Positions 1 to 10,243 of a stretch of DNA of 46,353 bases are shown here, piece by piece (position 1 is the stretch's first letter; every line of letters begins with the position of its first letter). A model generated the notes under the pieces. That model had not been told where the DNA came from, did no database searches, and worked only from the letters and a program-made list of their open reading frames with translations. This stretch comes from Candidatus Fermentibacteraceae bacterium (GTDB lineage Bacteria > Fermentibacterota > Fermentibacteria > Fermentibacterales > JCC-6), in the NCBI GenBank assembly GCA_030592635.1, contig JAUVIS010000003.1, forward strand, positions 1-46,353, given 5' to 3'. A program made the translations under genes and the position numbers.

Positions 1-19
1 GCTGCAATACTGTATTTCG

Positions 20-1513
20 TTACGGCAACCTGTGATGAATCCGAACAAGTTTCTCTGTCGCGCTCCTGTAAGCAGACCTGGCATACAGCAGGTAAACACC
101 GCCCGCTACCGGAGATCCACTGCTGTCGCAACCGTTCCACACAACACTGTGGTCACCTTCAGGCTGCACGCCGTCAATCAGAGAACAGACCATTCTTCCG
201 GTTATATCGTAGATCTCCAGAGATACGGGAAAACAACTCTCGTCCGCAGCAACAGAGAAACTGATCAGGGCCGTGGAAAGCATAGGATTCGGCGCAAAAG
301 ACAAGGGGATTGACCCCGTATCAGGGTTTTCAAGGGCATTCTCCGCTATACCGGCAGTTCCAAGAAGACCATCAATTATCCAGATGGTTGAAGAGGTTGA
401 GCAGAGCACTCCCACTTTGTTGTCAGGACCCAGAACCGTGAGGTAATTGGGTTGAGCATCCACAGGATAACGGGGCATGAACTGCTGCCCTGTGGACACA
501 TCGAAAGTGTAGATGTAATTACCGGGGTAGATCGCTGGAAACGCAGCTCTGCTGCCATCAGCGCTGAACGCGACTGTGGCACTTCCCTGCGGAGCAACTG
601 TTTCGCCAAAATTCGCATTCGAGATTAATGTCATCTGCGTCGGATCACTGACATCTATAAAACTCAACCCGCGGGAGTAGAGACAGGAAACGCTATTTCC
701 GCAGATAGCAACAGTGCCGCCAAGCTGCTGAGTTCCAAATACAATTCCGTCTGGATCAAGCAGCTCAAGATCTATGACATCAAAGGAATACAGAACGCGT
801 TCATTCGTTGAGATGAAACCGGTTCTACAGTCGTCCGCGAAAACAATATTGTTGTTTGATGAGAAGGTAAATGGTTGCGGCAGCGGAATACTCCCTGCTA
901 TGAGCATATTGGCCGGGTCGGAAACATCCACCACCATAATAGCATCATCACTGCATCCGGCAATGGCAATACGATCACCGGCAATAGCAATCTCATACGG
1001 GTTCGCAGGAAGACAAAGGCCATCCGGATCAACAAGACCCGTGGTCTGCACACTGAAGGAATGCAATTTATCATCGGTGAAAGATGTAATGTAACCGGTC
1101 TCCCCATCTGAATCCATAGCAACATTCTGACCTGAAATACAGCTGTTTGAATCCAGCGGAATCAGAACAACCTCCTGAAGCTGAGCGGGATCTGTAATAT
1201 CCACAATCAGAATTCCCCAGTACGAGTCCTCCGACTCGAAGTTACCCGGTATTGCCATAAGTGAATCAGTAAAAATGTAGAGATCCGAACACGGCCCGGG
1301 CACAACCAGTCCGTCCGGGTCAATCAAATCTCCGCTGGCAGGATCGAATGACCAGAGAATACAATCGTCGAAGCTTGCCACAAAACCTGTCGCCCCGCTT
1401 ATTATGAATGTGGAATTCTGATAGAAATAAGATGGTGGAGGCGGATCAAATACCACCGCAGTCTGGGCGGAGGCGAGGGAAAGACTCAAAAGAACAGTTG
1501 TTACCTGCTTCAT
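20..1513 (-). CDS. Secreted beta-propeller (LVIVD-type repeat) protein with C-terminal FlgD-like/T9SS type A sorting domain
   Basis: Signal peptide MKQVTTVLLSLSLASA; repeated 'VVDVSDPANM', 'FIDVSDPTQM' units; C-term 'SFAPNPMLSTALISFSV...LEIYDITGRMVCSL...GDHSVVWNGCDSSGSPVAGGVYLL'. Confidence 0.85.
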   Translation of the reverse strand: MKQVTTVLLSLSLASAQTAVVFDPPPPSYFYQNSTFIISGATGFVASFDDCILWSFDPASGDLIDPDGLVVPGPCSDLYIFTDSLMAIPGNFESEDSYWGILIVDITDPAQLQEVVLIPLDSNSCISGQNVAMDSDGETGYITSFTDDKLHSFSVQTTGLVDPDGLCLPANPYEIAIAGDRIAIAGCSDDAIMVVDVSDPANMLIAGSIPLPQPFTFSSNNNIVFADDCRTGFISTNERVLYSFDVIDLELLDPDGIVFGTQQLGGTVAICGNSVSCLYSRGLSFIDVSDPTQMTLISNANFGETVAPQGSATVAFSADGSRAAFPAIYPGNYIYTFDVSTGQQFMPRYPVDAQPNYLTVLGPDNKVGVLCSTSSTIWIIDGLLGTAGIAENALENPDTGSIPLSFAPNPMLSTALISFSVAADESCFPVSLEIYDITGRMVCSLIDGVQPEGDHSVVWNGCDSSGSPVAGGVYLLYARSAYRSATEKLVRIHHRLP

Positions 1514-1639
1514 TCTGCCACTCCTTTTCTCGTTCAGTGCTGTTTACCTGTCATAGCCTACCTGAACCTCATAAAACCCTTCATATTTTGCCCTCAGTAA
1601 GTTCCTATCATGCAGAGATTCACCCGGCAGTCAATACAT

Positions 1640-2283
1640 GCCGGATTCTCCTGTTTCAGAGACGGAGTGCCGTACAGCCTGATCTGCAGTACATTGAGCC
1701 AGCGGGTCGCGCAGCAGAATGATTGCGAACTTGAAGAGAACTTGCTCTGAGTATGAGTCTTCCCGGGCTGACCACGCTTCTATGGTTCTGGAGATATTCA
1801 GGGAAGCTCACAAAAATGGTATTTCCACCACAGTAAACAGCACCGTAACAGCACTGAACGCTCATGAGCTGAGAAATACGCTTTCTGCGGCGCTTCTGGC
1901 GGGAGCCGGACAATTGCTGATGAACAGATTTCTTCCGGACGGCAGGGAAACCCTGGTACGGAAATTCCTCTTTGTCTGGTTGTGGAGAAAGAGATTTCTT
2001 TGCCTGCTCCCTTTGATATAGTCGCGAGAACCTGATCAAATTCCCTCTGCAGCTCCGGTCTGTATCCCGGAAACACCGCCAGAGCCGCATCCCCTTCAAA
2101 TTCGGCTATAAAGCCCCCCTTGTTCTTAATGAATTCAGTAAAGGGGGAAAATGCCGCGCTGAGAGTGTCTGATATCCACTCGGCACCTCTCACTCCCTGA
2201 CGCATGGCTTTGTCTGTCAGGCTGGTAAACCCGCTGTTGAGATTATCCAGAATAAAGCTGGAGATAAGACTCTTTTCAGTCAT
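1640..2283 (-). pseudogene. Truncated/frameshifted class III adenylate/guanylate cyclase-like gene
   Basis: N-terminal 'GGFIAEFEGDAALAVFPG' resembles the cyclase metal-binding motif (compare 'GGTVDKFEGDAIIAFWGAP' at 8144-10189); afterwards plausible coding is scattered over different frames (ORFs 1798-2283 and 1656-2099). Confidence 0.55.
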
Positions 2284-2767
2284 TCTCCGCCTTCAAAAGA
2301 AAGTTTTTCATCATGGTTCCCCCCTGATAAGAACCAGTAGATCCGTCTGCCCTTACAACCCTGTGGCAGGGAATAATAAGTGGAAGTGGATTGGAAGACA
2401 GTACATTGCCCACAGCTCGAGCTGCACGGGGAAAGCCTGCTTTCCGGGCAAGTCCTCCGTATGAAATGGTTTGTCCTCGTGGAATGTCATGCATAGTATT
2501 GAGAACAATCTTTTTAAATTGAGAAGTGTTTCCAAGATCAAGAAACTCGCGAGAAACTTCACAGGGAATCCCGCTGGCCAGACCGGTGAGCTTCGCTGCC
2601 GTTTCTTCTGCAAAGCTGTTGTTGTTCCTCGCGGCGCCGGGAAAGCTTTTTTTTGCCTTTTGTTCTGCTGAAGTATCCAGCGAAGAAAGAAAAACACGAT
2701 AGATAAGATCTCTATCCCAGACAACACAGCCGGATCCAAAGGGAGTATCAAACTTGCAGAAATTCAT
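2276..2767 (-). CDS. ogt: Methylated-DNA--[protein]-cysteine S-methyltransferase
   Basis: Active-site motif 'IPCHRVVRADGSTGSYQGG'. Confidence 0.93.
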   Translation of the reverse strand: MNFCKFDTPFGSGCVVWDRDLIYRVFLSSLDTSAEQKAKKSFPGAARNNNSFAEETAAKLTGLASGIPCEVSREFLDLGNTSQFKKIVLNTMHDIPRGQTISYGGLARKAGFPRAARAVGNVLSSNPLPLIIPCHRVVRADGSTGSYQGGTMMKNFLLKAEND

Positions 2768-3267
2768 CTGATCGATTTGTTACTGAATATGAGGGCCTGT
2801 CCAGTCCAGTCCTCTGTTTCCGCTTCCAGCTTCCTGTACTGCCCGCGGGTTATCTCCGAAATTACCTTCTCCCAGAATTCCATGGACGGTATGTTCTCCG
2901 GATGCTGAACAACCTCCCATTTGCCTGGGAACATTTCAAAGACAGCCCTCGCTGCGGTTTCTCCGACTCCCATTCTCCGGTACTTCTTCATCACAAAGAA
3001 TTCCGAGATGGATCTGGCCTCCCCGGACTCACACATGTAGCAGAAATCACTCACCAGAACGAAACCTGCAAGGGAATCGTCCGCTGTTATGAAAAATGGA
3101 TGCCTGCCGGGTTCAGTCCAGTAATGATCGAGGTACCTGTACCCGTACAGCCCGTGACTGTTAACATCACCCTTATCAAATTCGCTGAAATCATACTGGT
3201 AAAGCTCAAGAAGATTCCTGAGAACCTGCTTGTCCTCAATCGCGACTTTTTTCAGAAGAACGTTCAT
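2764..3267 (-). CDS. GNAT family N-acetyltransferase
   Basis: 'SISEFFVMKKYRRMGVGETAARAVFEMFPGKWEV' acetyl-CoA binding region. Confidence 0.85.
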   Translation of the reverse strand: MNVLLKKVAIEDKQVLRNLLELYQYDFSEFDKGDVNSHGLYGYRYLDHYWTEPGRHPFFITADDSLAGFVLVSDFCYMCESGEARSISEFFVMKKYRRMGVGETAARAVFEMFPGKWEVVQHPENIPSMEFWEKVISEITRGQYRKLEAETEDWTGQALIFSNKSIR

Positions 3268-3386
3268 CGCAACTCCTCTGCATTTATTTCAGACTCACAT
3301 CTTCATCGAAGATATTCTTTTGTACAGAGCAAAGATAAAACTTTGTCAGCGAAAGCGGGCGGCACATCGAAAACCTGGCCCTGCGG

Positions 3387-3905
3387 TCAGCAAAGCAGTT
3401 CATAGGTCAGTCTGCCTCTGTCTCCTTCAACCGTGCAGCCACCGAGCTTGTCCCAGATTCCTCTTGAATGAACATTGTCTTCCGCTATTGTGCTGGTCAG
3501 CTTTGTTATTCCTCGATTAACAGCTTCATTTATCACAAGTTGAAATGCTCTGGTACAATACCCCTTTGAACGATACCGGCTGCCTATCCAGTAACCTATT
3601 CTCGCTGTCTTTTGCTCTTTATTGATATGGCTCAGAGAGATGATTCCTACCACCGTCATGCTGTTCAGAAGTACAATATAGGTTACGGCGTTTCTGCTCC
3701 TGCACCAGCCTTTTAACTTCTCCAGTAAATCATCAGCCGTCGGCTTATCACTGTCTCCGAACTTGAGATCTTCTCTGAGAATATTGTCATTGCAAAGCAT
3801 TGATGACAGTTGTGTCGCATCCTTGTATGACGGTCTTCGGATAGTAATCAATTCCTGAACATCCCCATCAAAAATACAAAGATTTTCCGGCGAAGAGCTT
3901 TTCAA
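3387..3905 (-). CDS. GNAT family N-acetyltransferase (RimJ/RimL-like)
   Basis: 'ARIGYWIGSRYRSKGYCTRAFQLVINEAVNRGITKLTSTIAEDNVHSRGIWDKLG'. Confidence 0.88.
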   Translation of the reverse strand: MKSSSPENLCIFDGDVQELITIRRPSYKDATQLSSMLCNDNILREDLKFGDSDKPTADDLLEKLKGWCRSRNAVTYIVLLNSMTVVGIISLSHINKEQKTARIGYWIGSRYRSKGYCTRAFQLVINEAVNRGITKLTSTIAEDNVHSRGIWDKLGGCTVEGDRGRLTYELLC

Positions 3906-3927
3906 ACCAGGATTAAATTTCGATTCT

Positions 3928-4029
3928 TCAGCTTTTAGCTTTCTTGGCTTTTTTCTCTCTGCGCTTCTCTTTCAGCGTTTTTTCAGGCTTTTTCTTTACA
4001 TTCTTCTGAGCATCTCTTCCCTTAGCCAT
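3928..4029 (-). CDS. Small lysine-rich basic protein (33 aa)
   Basis: ATG at 4029 (minus) preceded by 'aaaggagag'; translates MAKGRDAQKNVKKKPEKTLKEKRREKKAKKAKS*; below the size cutoff of the ORF track. Confidence 0.6.
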   Translation of the reverse strand: MAKGRDAQKNVKKKPEKTLKEKRREKKAKKAKS

Positions 4030-4185
4030 GGATCTCTCCTTTGTTTGAGTCAGTCAAATATAATAATTGATTCACCTGTGTTTTTGTATTACAGGTTTGC
4101 AGGTGATCAAATACTGCTTTTTCTTAACAAAATCAGTTTACATATTTGCATTACTGCCATATATATTTTGTTAGTGCTATTGCAG

Positions 4186-5400
4186 TTATTGAGATTTTTT
4201 GTCAAGTTTCCCGACGACCCTGAGACTTTTTATTCTCAGTGGGGGCATCTTTTTTGCGCCGAGCATGGAAATCGGGTAGAAGTTGTCCTGCCAGTGGTAG
4301 TCGGTGTCGTTGCCGGTAAGAGAGATTGAGAGAAGATAGTTACCGGGCTCAACTATTTCCGGGGTGATGGAAATTGATGCTTCCCCTGAGCCTGCAATGG
4401 TAAGAAGAGGTTCACCATTCTCCAGATTATTTGAAGCTAGAACTGTTTCACCGTCCGGACGGTGGATTGAAAAACCGAGAATGATGTTTTTTACTTCTTC
4501 AGCCTCCCGGGTTTCGATCAAAGCATTTACTTTAAGTGTATCGCCCTGTCTGAAAGTTCTGGATGGTACTCCGCTGCCGTTGGTAAGTGTAACGCGACTG
4601 AAGAATACCTCGCGGTTTCCCCACTCTCGCGGAGCGGCAGAGGCGGCTGTATTTATCAGTCTGCCAGTATTGGCATCAAGGTAGGCTCCCATAACATCAT
4701 CAACCGGCCCGTCCATTCGTACCCTGCCTGAATCAAGCCAGATTGCACGGGTGCAGAGTCTGCGCACCGCCTCCGGGTCATGACTGACGAAAACAATTGT
4801 TTTACCTGATTCGCGGAATCCGAATATCCTGTCATAACATTTTGCCTGGAAAGCCGCGTCTCCTACAGCGAGAACCTCGTCAATGAGAAGAATATCCGGG
4901 TTAACACTGGTTGCGAGAGCGAATCCCAGCCGCATGAACATTCCTGAAGAGTAGTACTTTACCGGTGTATCCATGAACCGTTCAAGCATGGAGAATTCAG
5001 CAATGCCGGGAATCAGTTCAACCATCCGCTTCTGATCAAAGCCCAGAAGAGCTCCGTTGAGAAAAACATTTTCCGCGCCTGTAAGCTCGGGGTGAAATCC
5101 CACGCCGAGATCAAGCAGAGAAGCAATTCTTCCGGAAGTTCTGACTTTGCCTGAAGTGGGGCTGTAAATACCCGCCAGAAGCTTCAGTGTGGTGGATTTA
5201 CCTGCGCCGTTGGATCCGACAAGGGCAACAGACTCTCCCGGCGATATCTGAAATGAGGCGTGATCCAGAGCTCTGAACCAGTCACGGCTGGTTCCTCTGC
5301 CGAAAACATTCATGAGGGTTTCCATAATGCTCACAGAACGATCACGGTAAAGCCTGTAATCAAGGCAGACATCAGAGAACTGAATCAGACCTTTCCGCAT
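4186..5400 (-). CDS. ABC transporter ATP-binding protein, polysaccharide/O-antigen export (Wzt-like with C-terminal carbohydrate-binding domain)
   Basis: Walker A 'GSNGAGKST', signature 'YSSGMFMRLGFA', Walker B 'DILLIDEVLAVGD'; long C-terminal extension; adjacent permease. Confidence 0.92.
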   Translation of the reverse strand: MRKGLIQFSDVCLDYRLYRDRSVSIMETLMNVFGRGTSRDWFRALDHASFQISPGESVALVGSNGAGKSTTLKLLAGIYSPTSGKVRTSGRIASLLDLGVGFHPELTGAENVFLNGALLGFDQKRMVELIPGIAEFSMLERFMDTPVKYYSSGMFMRLGFALATSVNPDILLIDEVLAVGDAAFQAKCYDRIFGFRESGKTIVFVSHDPEAVRRLCTRAIWLDSGRVRMDGPVDDVMGAYLDANTGRLINTAASAAPREWGNREVFFSRVTLTNGSGVPSRTFRQGDTLKVNALIETREAEEVKNIILGFSIHRPDGETVLASNNLENGEPLLTIAGSGEASISITPEIVEPGNYLLSISLTGNDTDYHWQDNFYPISMLGAKKMPPLRIKSLRVVGKLDKKSQ

Positions 5401-5401
5401 C

Positions 5402-6169
5402 CTACAGCTCCTTCACTACCGAGGGTTCCATGCGCTTGAAAACCAGGAGACCGGCAGCCAGGATAACCGCTGTCCATGTCACCAGTGAAACCCACGCCCA
5501 GAGTTCAGGCCAGGTGCCGTAATACATGGTGGAGTGAAAAATCTCCATGGCTCCGGCGACAGGATTGAATTTGATCACAGCTTCCATTCTCGCCGGGATG
5601 AGCCCCGCTCCCAGGGGGTATATAATCGGGCTTGCATAGAACCAGGCAAGAAGAATCACCTCAAGGAACTGTGATACATCTCTGTAATAAACATTACCTA
5701 CGGAGATCATCATCGCAAAGCCGCTTGTCATCGCGGCCAGCAGAACAATTGCAACAGGCAGAGTAATGATGGAAAGACCCGGGATATGCCCGAAAGCAGT
5801 CAGAAGAACTTCAAGAACCACCATAGCCATCAGCATGTGAACGGCATTGGCGATAACCGACGAAATCGGCAGAGCAACTCTGGGAAAGTAAATTGACCTG
5901 ATAAGTTTCTGATTATCAAGAAGGGTTTTAGCGGAAGCGGAGAGCGATGCAGCGAAGAAGTTCCACGGCAGAAGACCTGTTAAAAGAAAAAGTGAAAAGT
6001 GTTCAATAGCACCGCCGAAGCGGATAATCTTCGTGAACACAATTGTATAGACAACCATGCTGAAAAGAGGTTTGAGGAGAAACCAGAGGAAACCAAGAAA
6101 GCTTCTTTTATACCGAACCTTCAAATCCTTTTCAACAAGGCTCTTCATCAGAAGCATTCCGCCGGTCAT
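5402..6169 (-). CDS. ABC-2 type transporter permease (Wzm-like)
   Basis: 'LKVRYKRSFLGFLWFLLKPLFSMVVYTIVF' N-terminus, six TM segments, paired with Wzt-like ATPase. Confidence 0.92.
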   Translation of the reverse strand: MTGGMLLMKSLVEKDLKVRYKRSFLGFLWFLLKPLFSMVVYTIVFTKIIRFGGAIEHFSLFLLTGLLPWNFFAASLSASAKTLLDNQKLIRSIYFPRVALPISSVIANAVHMLMAMVVLEVLLTAFGHIPGLSIITLPVAIVLLAAMTSGFAMMISVGNVYYRDVSQFLEVILLAWFYASPIIYPLGAGLIPARMEAVIKFNPVAGAMEIFHSTMYYGTWPELWAWVSLVTWTAVILAAGLLVFKRMEPSVVKEL

Positions 6170-6753
6170 TTTTTACCGATCTTCCTTTCGGTGCCACTTA
6201 AAATCCTCTTGATATTGGCAGTGTGAGTCACAAGAATTGCAAAAGCTATTATGCCGAGAACTATTTCAGGATATATCAGTTCATGGAACAGGATTCCGAA
6301 AAACGGCAGGGATATCCCGGCGATGACACTGCCAAGAGAAACCATTTTAAACAGAGCAAGGAGCAGAATGAACAGCCCCAATGCGCACAAAACCGGGTAT
6401 GTGGAAAGAACCAGTAGAGCCCCAAGTGCGGTAGCGACACCCTTGCCACCCTTAAACCCGAACCACGGCATGAATACATGGCCGCACACCACTGCTACAG
6501 CAACAGCGCTTGGCAGCCATGCTGCAGGAGATGCATAGAAAGTAACTGCCAGCACCGGAGCGGCACCCTTTGCAGCATCAAGCAGCAGACCCGCGACGCC
6601 CATAGCTGTCCCGCTTGTTCTAAGAAGGTTGGTGGCACCGGGATTGCCGGAACCATGTTCACGGAGGTCAACACCTTTGAGCTTACCCAGAAGCCAGGAG
6701 AATGGTATCGAACCGGCCAGAAATCCGGCGAAGATGTACAGGGCGGCATTCAT
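6166..6753 (-). CDS. plsY: Glycerol-3-phosphate acyltransferase PlsY
   Basis: 'GSIPFSWLLGKLKGVDLREHGSGNPGATNLLRT', 'GHVFMPWFGFKGGKGVATALG'. Confidence 0.95.
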   Translation of the reverse strand: MNAALYIFAGFLAGSIPFSWLLGKLKGVDLREHGSGNPGATNLLRTSGTAMGVAGLLLDAAKGAAPVLAVTFYASPAAWLPSAVAVAVVCGHVFMPWFGFKGGKGVATALGALLVLSTYPVLCALGLFILLLALFKMVSLGSVIAGISLPFFGILFHELIYPEIVLGIIAFAILVTHTANIKRILSGTERKIGKK

Positions 6754-8051
6754 CAGTGCTCACGCTTTCTGTAGACGATCTTCAGCGGAACTCCGTTCAT
6801 GTTCAATTCCTCGTGCATCTTGTTCTCGAAGTAGCTTTTATAGTTATCCGGGATAAGGTCTGCCCGGGAGACAAAAGCAACGAGAATCGGGGGCGTATCT
6901 TTTACCTGAGTTATATAGAAAAACTTCAGCATCTTCCCCTTGGGGGACGGAGGCTGGATAGTATTCACAATATTTCTCATGATCTTGTTGAGCCTGCTTG
7001 TTGAAATAACAGTCCTGCGCCTGTCAGCCACCGACTGCACCATCGGAAGAAGCCTTCCCATTCCTTTGCCCTCCAGAGCACTTGTGAAGAAAATGGGTAT
7101 CCATCTGGCAAGGGGAAATCTCTGGATCACACTTCGTATCCACAGATGCCTGTCCAGCCCGAGGTCAACCTTGTTCACACAGATCAGTACACCCTTGCCC
7201 ATTTCCCAGGCCTTTGTAGCCAGCCTCAAGTCCTGGGTTGTGGGATACTCATTTCCGTCGAGAACCACTACAACCACATCAGCGCTGCCAACACTTTTCC
7301 AGGAACGGAGGGTGCTGTAGAACTCGATATCTTCCATCTTTTTAGACTTCCTGCGAAGACCAGCTGTGTCTATCAGACGAAAATTGGTATCCTTCCAGGT
7401 GAGATAGGAATCAATGGAATCTCTGGTGGTTCCGGCAACGGGGGTTACAATGTTGCGCTCATCATCAAGAAGCCGGTTCACGATGGAACTTTTGCCCACA
7501 TTTGGTCTGCCTATGACAGCCACGGATATTCCGTCAAAATCGGGATTCTCCACCGTCGGCAGATCACGGATAACCTCATCGAGAAGGTCTCCCACGCCCA
7601 GACCGTGGGCAGCGCTGACCGGCCATGGTTTTCCAAGACCCAGAGCTGCGAATTCGTGTTCCATACCCAGTCGACCCTGGGAGTCTATCTTGTTAACTGC
7701 GAGCAGGCATGGAAGGCCACTCTTTCTTACAAGCTCAACAGCGGCTTCATCAAAAGGGTGAATACCCTCAGTACCATCCACAAGAAGGATGATGATCTGC
7801 GCCTCCTGCATTGCGAGGTGTACCTGCTTTACGATAGCATCCTGAAAAGGATCGTCGCTGCCGGGAGAAAGACCCCCTGTATCAACAGCAATGAAATTAA
7901 CACCACCCCATTCCCCGGTACCGATCTTACGATCGCGGGTAACACCGGCTTCGTTATCAACAATGGCGGTTCTTCCACCGATAAATCTATTGAAAAGCGA
8001 AGACTTGCCCACATTCACACGGCCAACAATGGCCACTACCGGCAGATCCAT
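6753..8051 (-). CDS. der: Ribosome biogenesis GTPase Der (EngA)
   Basis: Two tandem G domains 'GRVNVGKSSLFNR' and 'GRPNVGKSSIVNRLL', C-terminal KH-like domain. Confidence 0.96.
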   Translation of the reverse strand: MDLPVVAIVGRVNVGKSSLFNRFIGGRTAIVDNEAGVTRDRKIGTGEWGGVNFIAVDTGGLSPGSDDPFQDAIVKQVHLAMQEAQIIILLVDGTEGIHPFDEAAVELVRKSGLPCLLAVNKIDSQGRLGMEHEFAALGLGKPWPVSAAHGLGVGDLLDEVIRDLPTVENPDFDGISVAVIGRPNVGKSSIVNRLLDDERNIVTPVAGTTRDSIDSYLTWKDTNFRLIDTAGLRRKSKKMEDIEFYSTLRSWKSVGSADVVVVVLDGNEYPTTQDLRLATKAWEMGKGVLICVNKVDLGLDRHLWIRSVIQRFPLARWIPIFFTSALEGKGMGRLLPMVQSVADRRRTVISTSRLNKIMRNIVNTIQPPSPKGKMLKFFYITQVKDTPPILVAFVSRADLIPDNYKSYFENKMHEELNMNGVPLKIVYRKREH

Positions 8052-8143
8052 CTCGCAGCACCTCCTGATTCTTCTTAATATTGGACTGGAATATACTTTC
8101 AGTACTCTGTTCCGTGTTAACTGCGGGGTTATATTAAGGAATC

Positions 8144-10189
8144 ATGAAAAAACCTATATTCATTATTGCCGGTATATCCACTCTGCTTTCAATGGCACTC
8201 ACACTCAGCAGCTTTGACCAGGGGCTTGAGCATCTCACTCTGGATCTCAGGTTCAACCTTTTTCCGGATACTCATTCCGTAAATGACAGCATAATAATTA
8301 TAAGTGTGGATAACGCATCTCTGGAATCCATGGACTGGCTGGGATGGCCGTGGCCCAGGCAGATATGGTCCGACATGACAACCTTCCTCTATGATGCCGG
8401 TGTGAAAGTCGTCTACTTTGATATTACCTTTTCCACAAGTTCAACCTTCTCCGCAAGCGAAGACAGCGTATTCGGCGCAGTGGCAGGAAGCGGCAGTACA
8501 GTTTTTATCACCGGACTGGGTCACGACGAAGGCCAGCCAATACCGGAGAACGCAGTTATTAATCTTCAACTGCCACCCGGAAGAACTGCTCCATTCAGAT
8601 TTGCTTCACCCCCGGTGTCTCATATAGCGGCAGGAGCCAGTTATCTTGCTTCACCGTATGCTTTCCCCGACCCGGATGGAATGTTCAGGCAGACCCCTCT
8701 GTTTTTTCCCTCGGAAACCGGTACAGTTCCCTCACCGGCACTGGCCATAGCAATGCTCTTCAGGGATAATCATTCTGTTTCACTCGAAGATGGAACACTG
8801 CTCTGGAACAGCACCAGGATACCCCTTACAGAAGACTATGAAATGCAGGTCAGATTCGCAGGTCCGACAGGCAGCTACAGAACAATCAGCGTTGCGGATG
8901 TTTTTTCAGCAATGACCGGTGACACAACAGCTCTTCAACCGTCATCCCTGGCTGGAAAAATCGCAATGATCGGCTACACGGCATCGGATCTAATGGATCT
9001 GAAACCAATGCCCTACTCCGCCAGATGCCCCGGTGTTGAAGTAATCGCAAACACTCTTGGCAATATCCTTCAGGGCAGACATCTGGCAACTCATGGCTTG
9101 ATGACAACACTGTTTCTTACAGTTTTCCTCAGTCTTGCAGTGGCCTCAGCCCTGGTCTTCATTCCCAGGGTAATACCGGCATCGCTTACAGGATTGTCTG
9201 CAATTCTCGCCTATGCGGCAGTTTGTCTCGTCGCTTTCAACTACCGGGATCTGTGGCTCACAGCAGTGCCGCCTCTTACCTCCGGCATGCTTACTCTGCT
9301 TGGCGGTTCGGTAATCGCTTATCAGTTCGCCACAAAAGATAAAAAGTTTTTAAAAGCCGCCTTTTCACAATACCTCTCTCCCGCTATCGTATCTCTGGTG
9401 GCAAAAAACCCCGAGTTGCTGAAACTCGGCGGCGAGAAAAAAGTAATGACTGCCTTCTTCAGCGATGTAGCGGGATTTACCACCATAAGCGAACAGCTTG
9501 ATCCTCAAGATCTTGTGAAGCTTCTCAACATCTATCTTACGGAAATGACTGACATTATCCTTGAATCCGGCGGAACCGTGGACAAGTTCGAGGGAGACGC
9601 GATAATTGCCTTCTGGGGTGCTCCTGTAGAGCTTGAAGATCATGCGCTGAGGGCAGTAACCTCCGCCCTTGAATGTCAAAAGATACACAGGGAACTCAAC
9701 ACGCGACTCAAGGAAATGAATTTCCCGGCACTCAGCACAAGAATTGGTCTTGCCAGCGGCTCTATGGTAGTTGGAAACATGGGCAGCAGCAAACGGTTCG
9801 ACTACACAATGATGGGCACTGATGTAAATCTGGCAAGCCGTCTTGAGGGAGTCAACAAAGTCTATGGAACACCAATCCTCATATCGAACAGCACCCGGGA
9901 ATTCCTTCCCGCAAGTGTTATCTGCCGGGAAATTGACACTGTTATGGTTATGGGTCAGAAAACACCGGTTACCATCTGGGAACCGGTGCTGAAACTGCCG
10001 GTATTCGCAGAGCAGTACAGCAAAGCGTTGAAACTCTACAGAAACGGAAATTTCCAGTCTGCTCTGAAATTGTTCATGGAAATTCCAGAGGATCCACCAT
10101 CCGGAACCATGGCAGCAAGATGCAGAGGGTTCATCGATAAAGGAACTCCACTGAATTGGAGAGGAACCTGGGTTCTGACATCCAAGTAG
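8144..10189 (+). CDS. CHASE2 domain adenylate/guanylate cyclase
   Basis: N-terminal CHASE2-like sensor, TM helices, cyclase catalytic domain 'TAFFSDVAGFTTISEQL...GGTVDKFEGDAIIAFWGAP'. Confidence 0.93.
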   Translation: MKKPIFIIAGISTLLSMALTLSSFDQGLEHLTLDLRFNLFPDTHSVNDSIIIISVDNASLESMDWLGWPWPRQIWSDMTTFLYDAGVKVVYFDITFSTSSTFSASEDSVFGAVAGSGSTVFITGLGHDEGQPIPENAVINLQLPPGRTAPFRFASPPVSHIAAGASYLASPYAFPDPDGMFRQTPLFFPSETGTVPSPALAIAMLFRDNHSVSLEDGTLLWNSTRIPLTEDYEMQVRFAGPTGSYRTISVADVFSAMTGDTTALQPSSLAGKIAMIGYTASDLMDLKPMPYSARCPGVEVIANTLGNILQGRHLATHGLMTTLFLTVFLSLAVASALVFIPRVIPASLTGLSAILAYAAVCLVAFNYRDLWLTAVPPLTSGMLTLLGGSVIAYQFATKDKKFLKAAFSQYLSPAIVSLVAKNPELLKLGGEKKVMTAFFSDVAGFTTISEQLDPQDLVKLLNIYLTEMTDIILESGGTVDKFEGDAIIAFWGAPVELEDHALRAVTSALECQKIHRELNTRLKEMNFPALSTRIGLASGSMVVGNMGSSKRFDYTMMGTDVNLASRLEGVNKVYGTPILISNSTREFLPASVICREIDTVMVMGQKTPVTIWEPVLKLPVFAEQYSKALKLYRNGNFQSALKLFMEIPEDPPSGTMAARCRGFIDKGTPLNWRGTWVLTSK

Positions 10190-10243
10190 CATCTTTACTT
10201 ATATTTACACATGCTTTGAATTGTGAATAAACAAGGAGGAACG

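Noticed and set aside
7146-8078. 310-aa plus-strand ORF
   Set aside because: Antisense shadow of der (EngA); no recognisable protein features.
9365-10192. 275-aa minus-strand ORF
   Set aside because: Antisense shadow of the CHASE2-cyclase gene.
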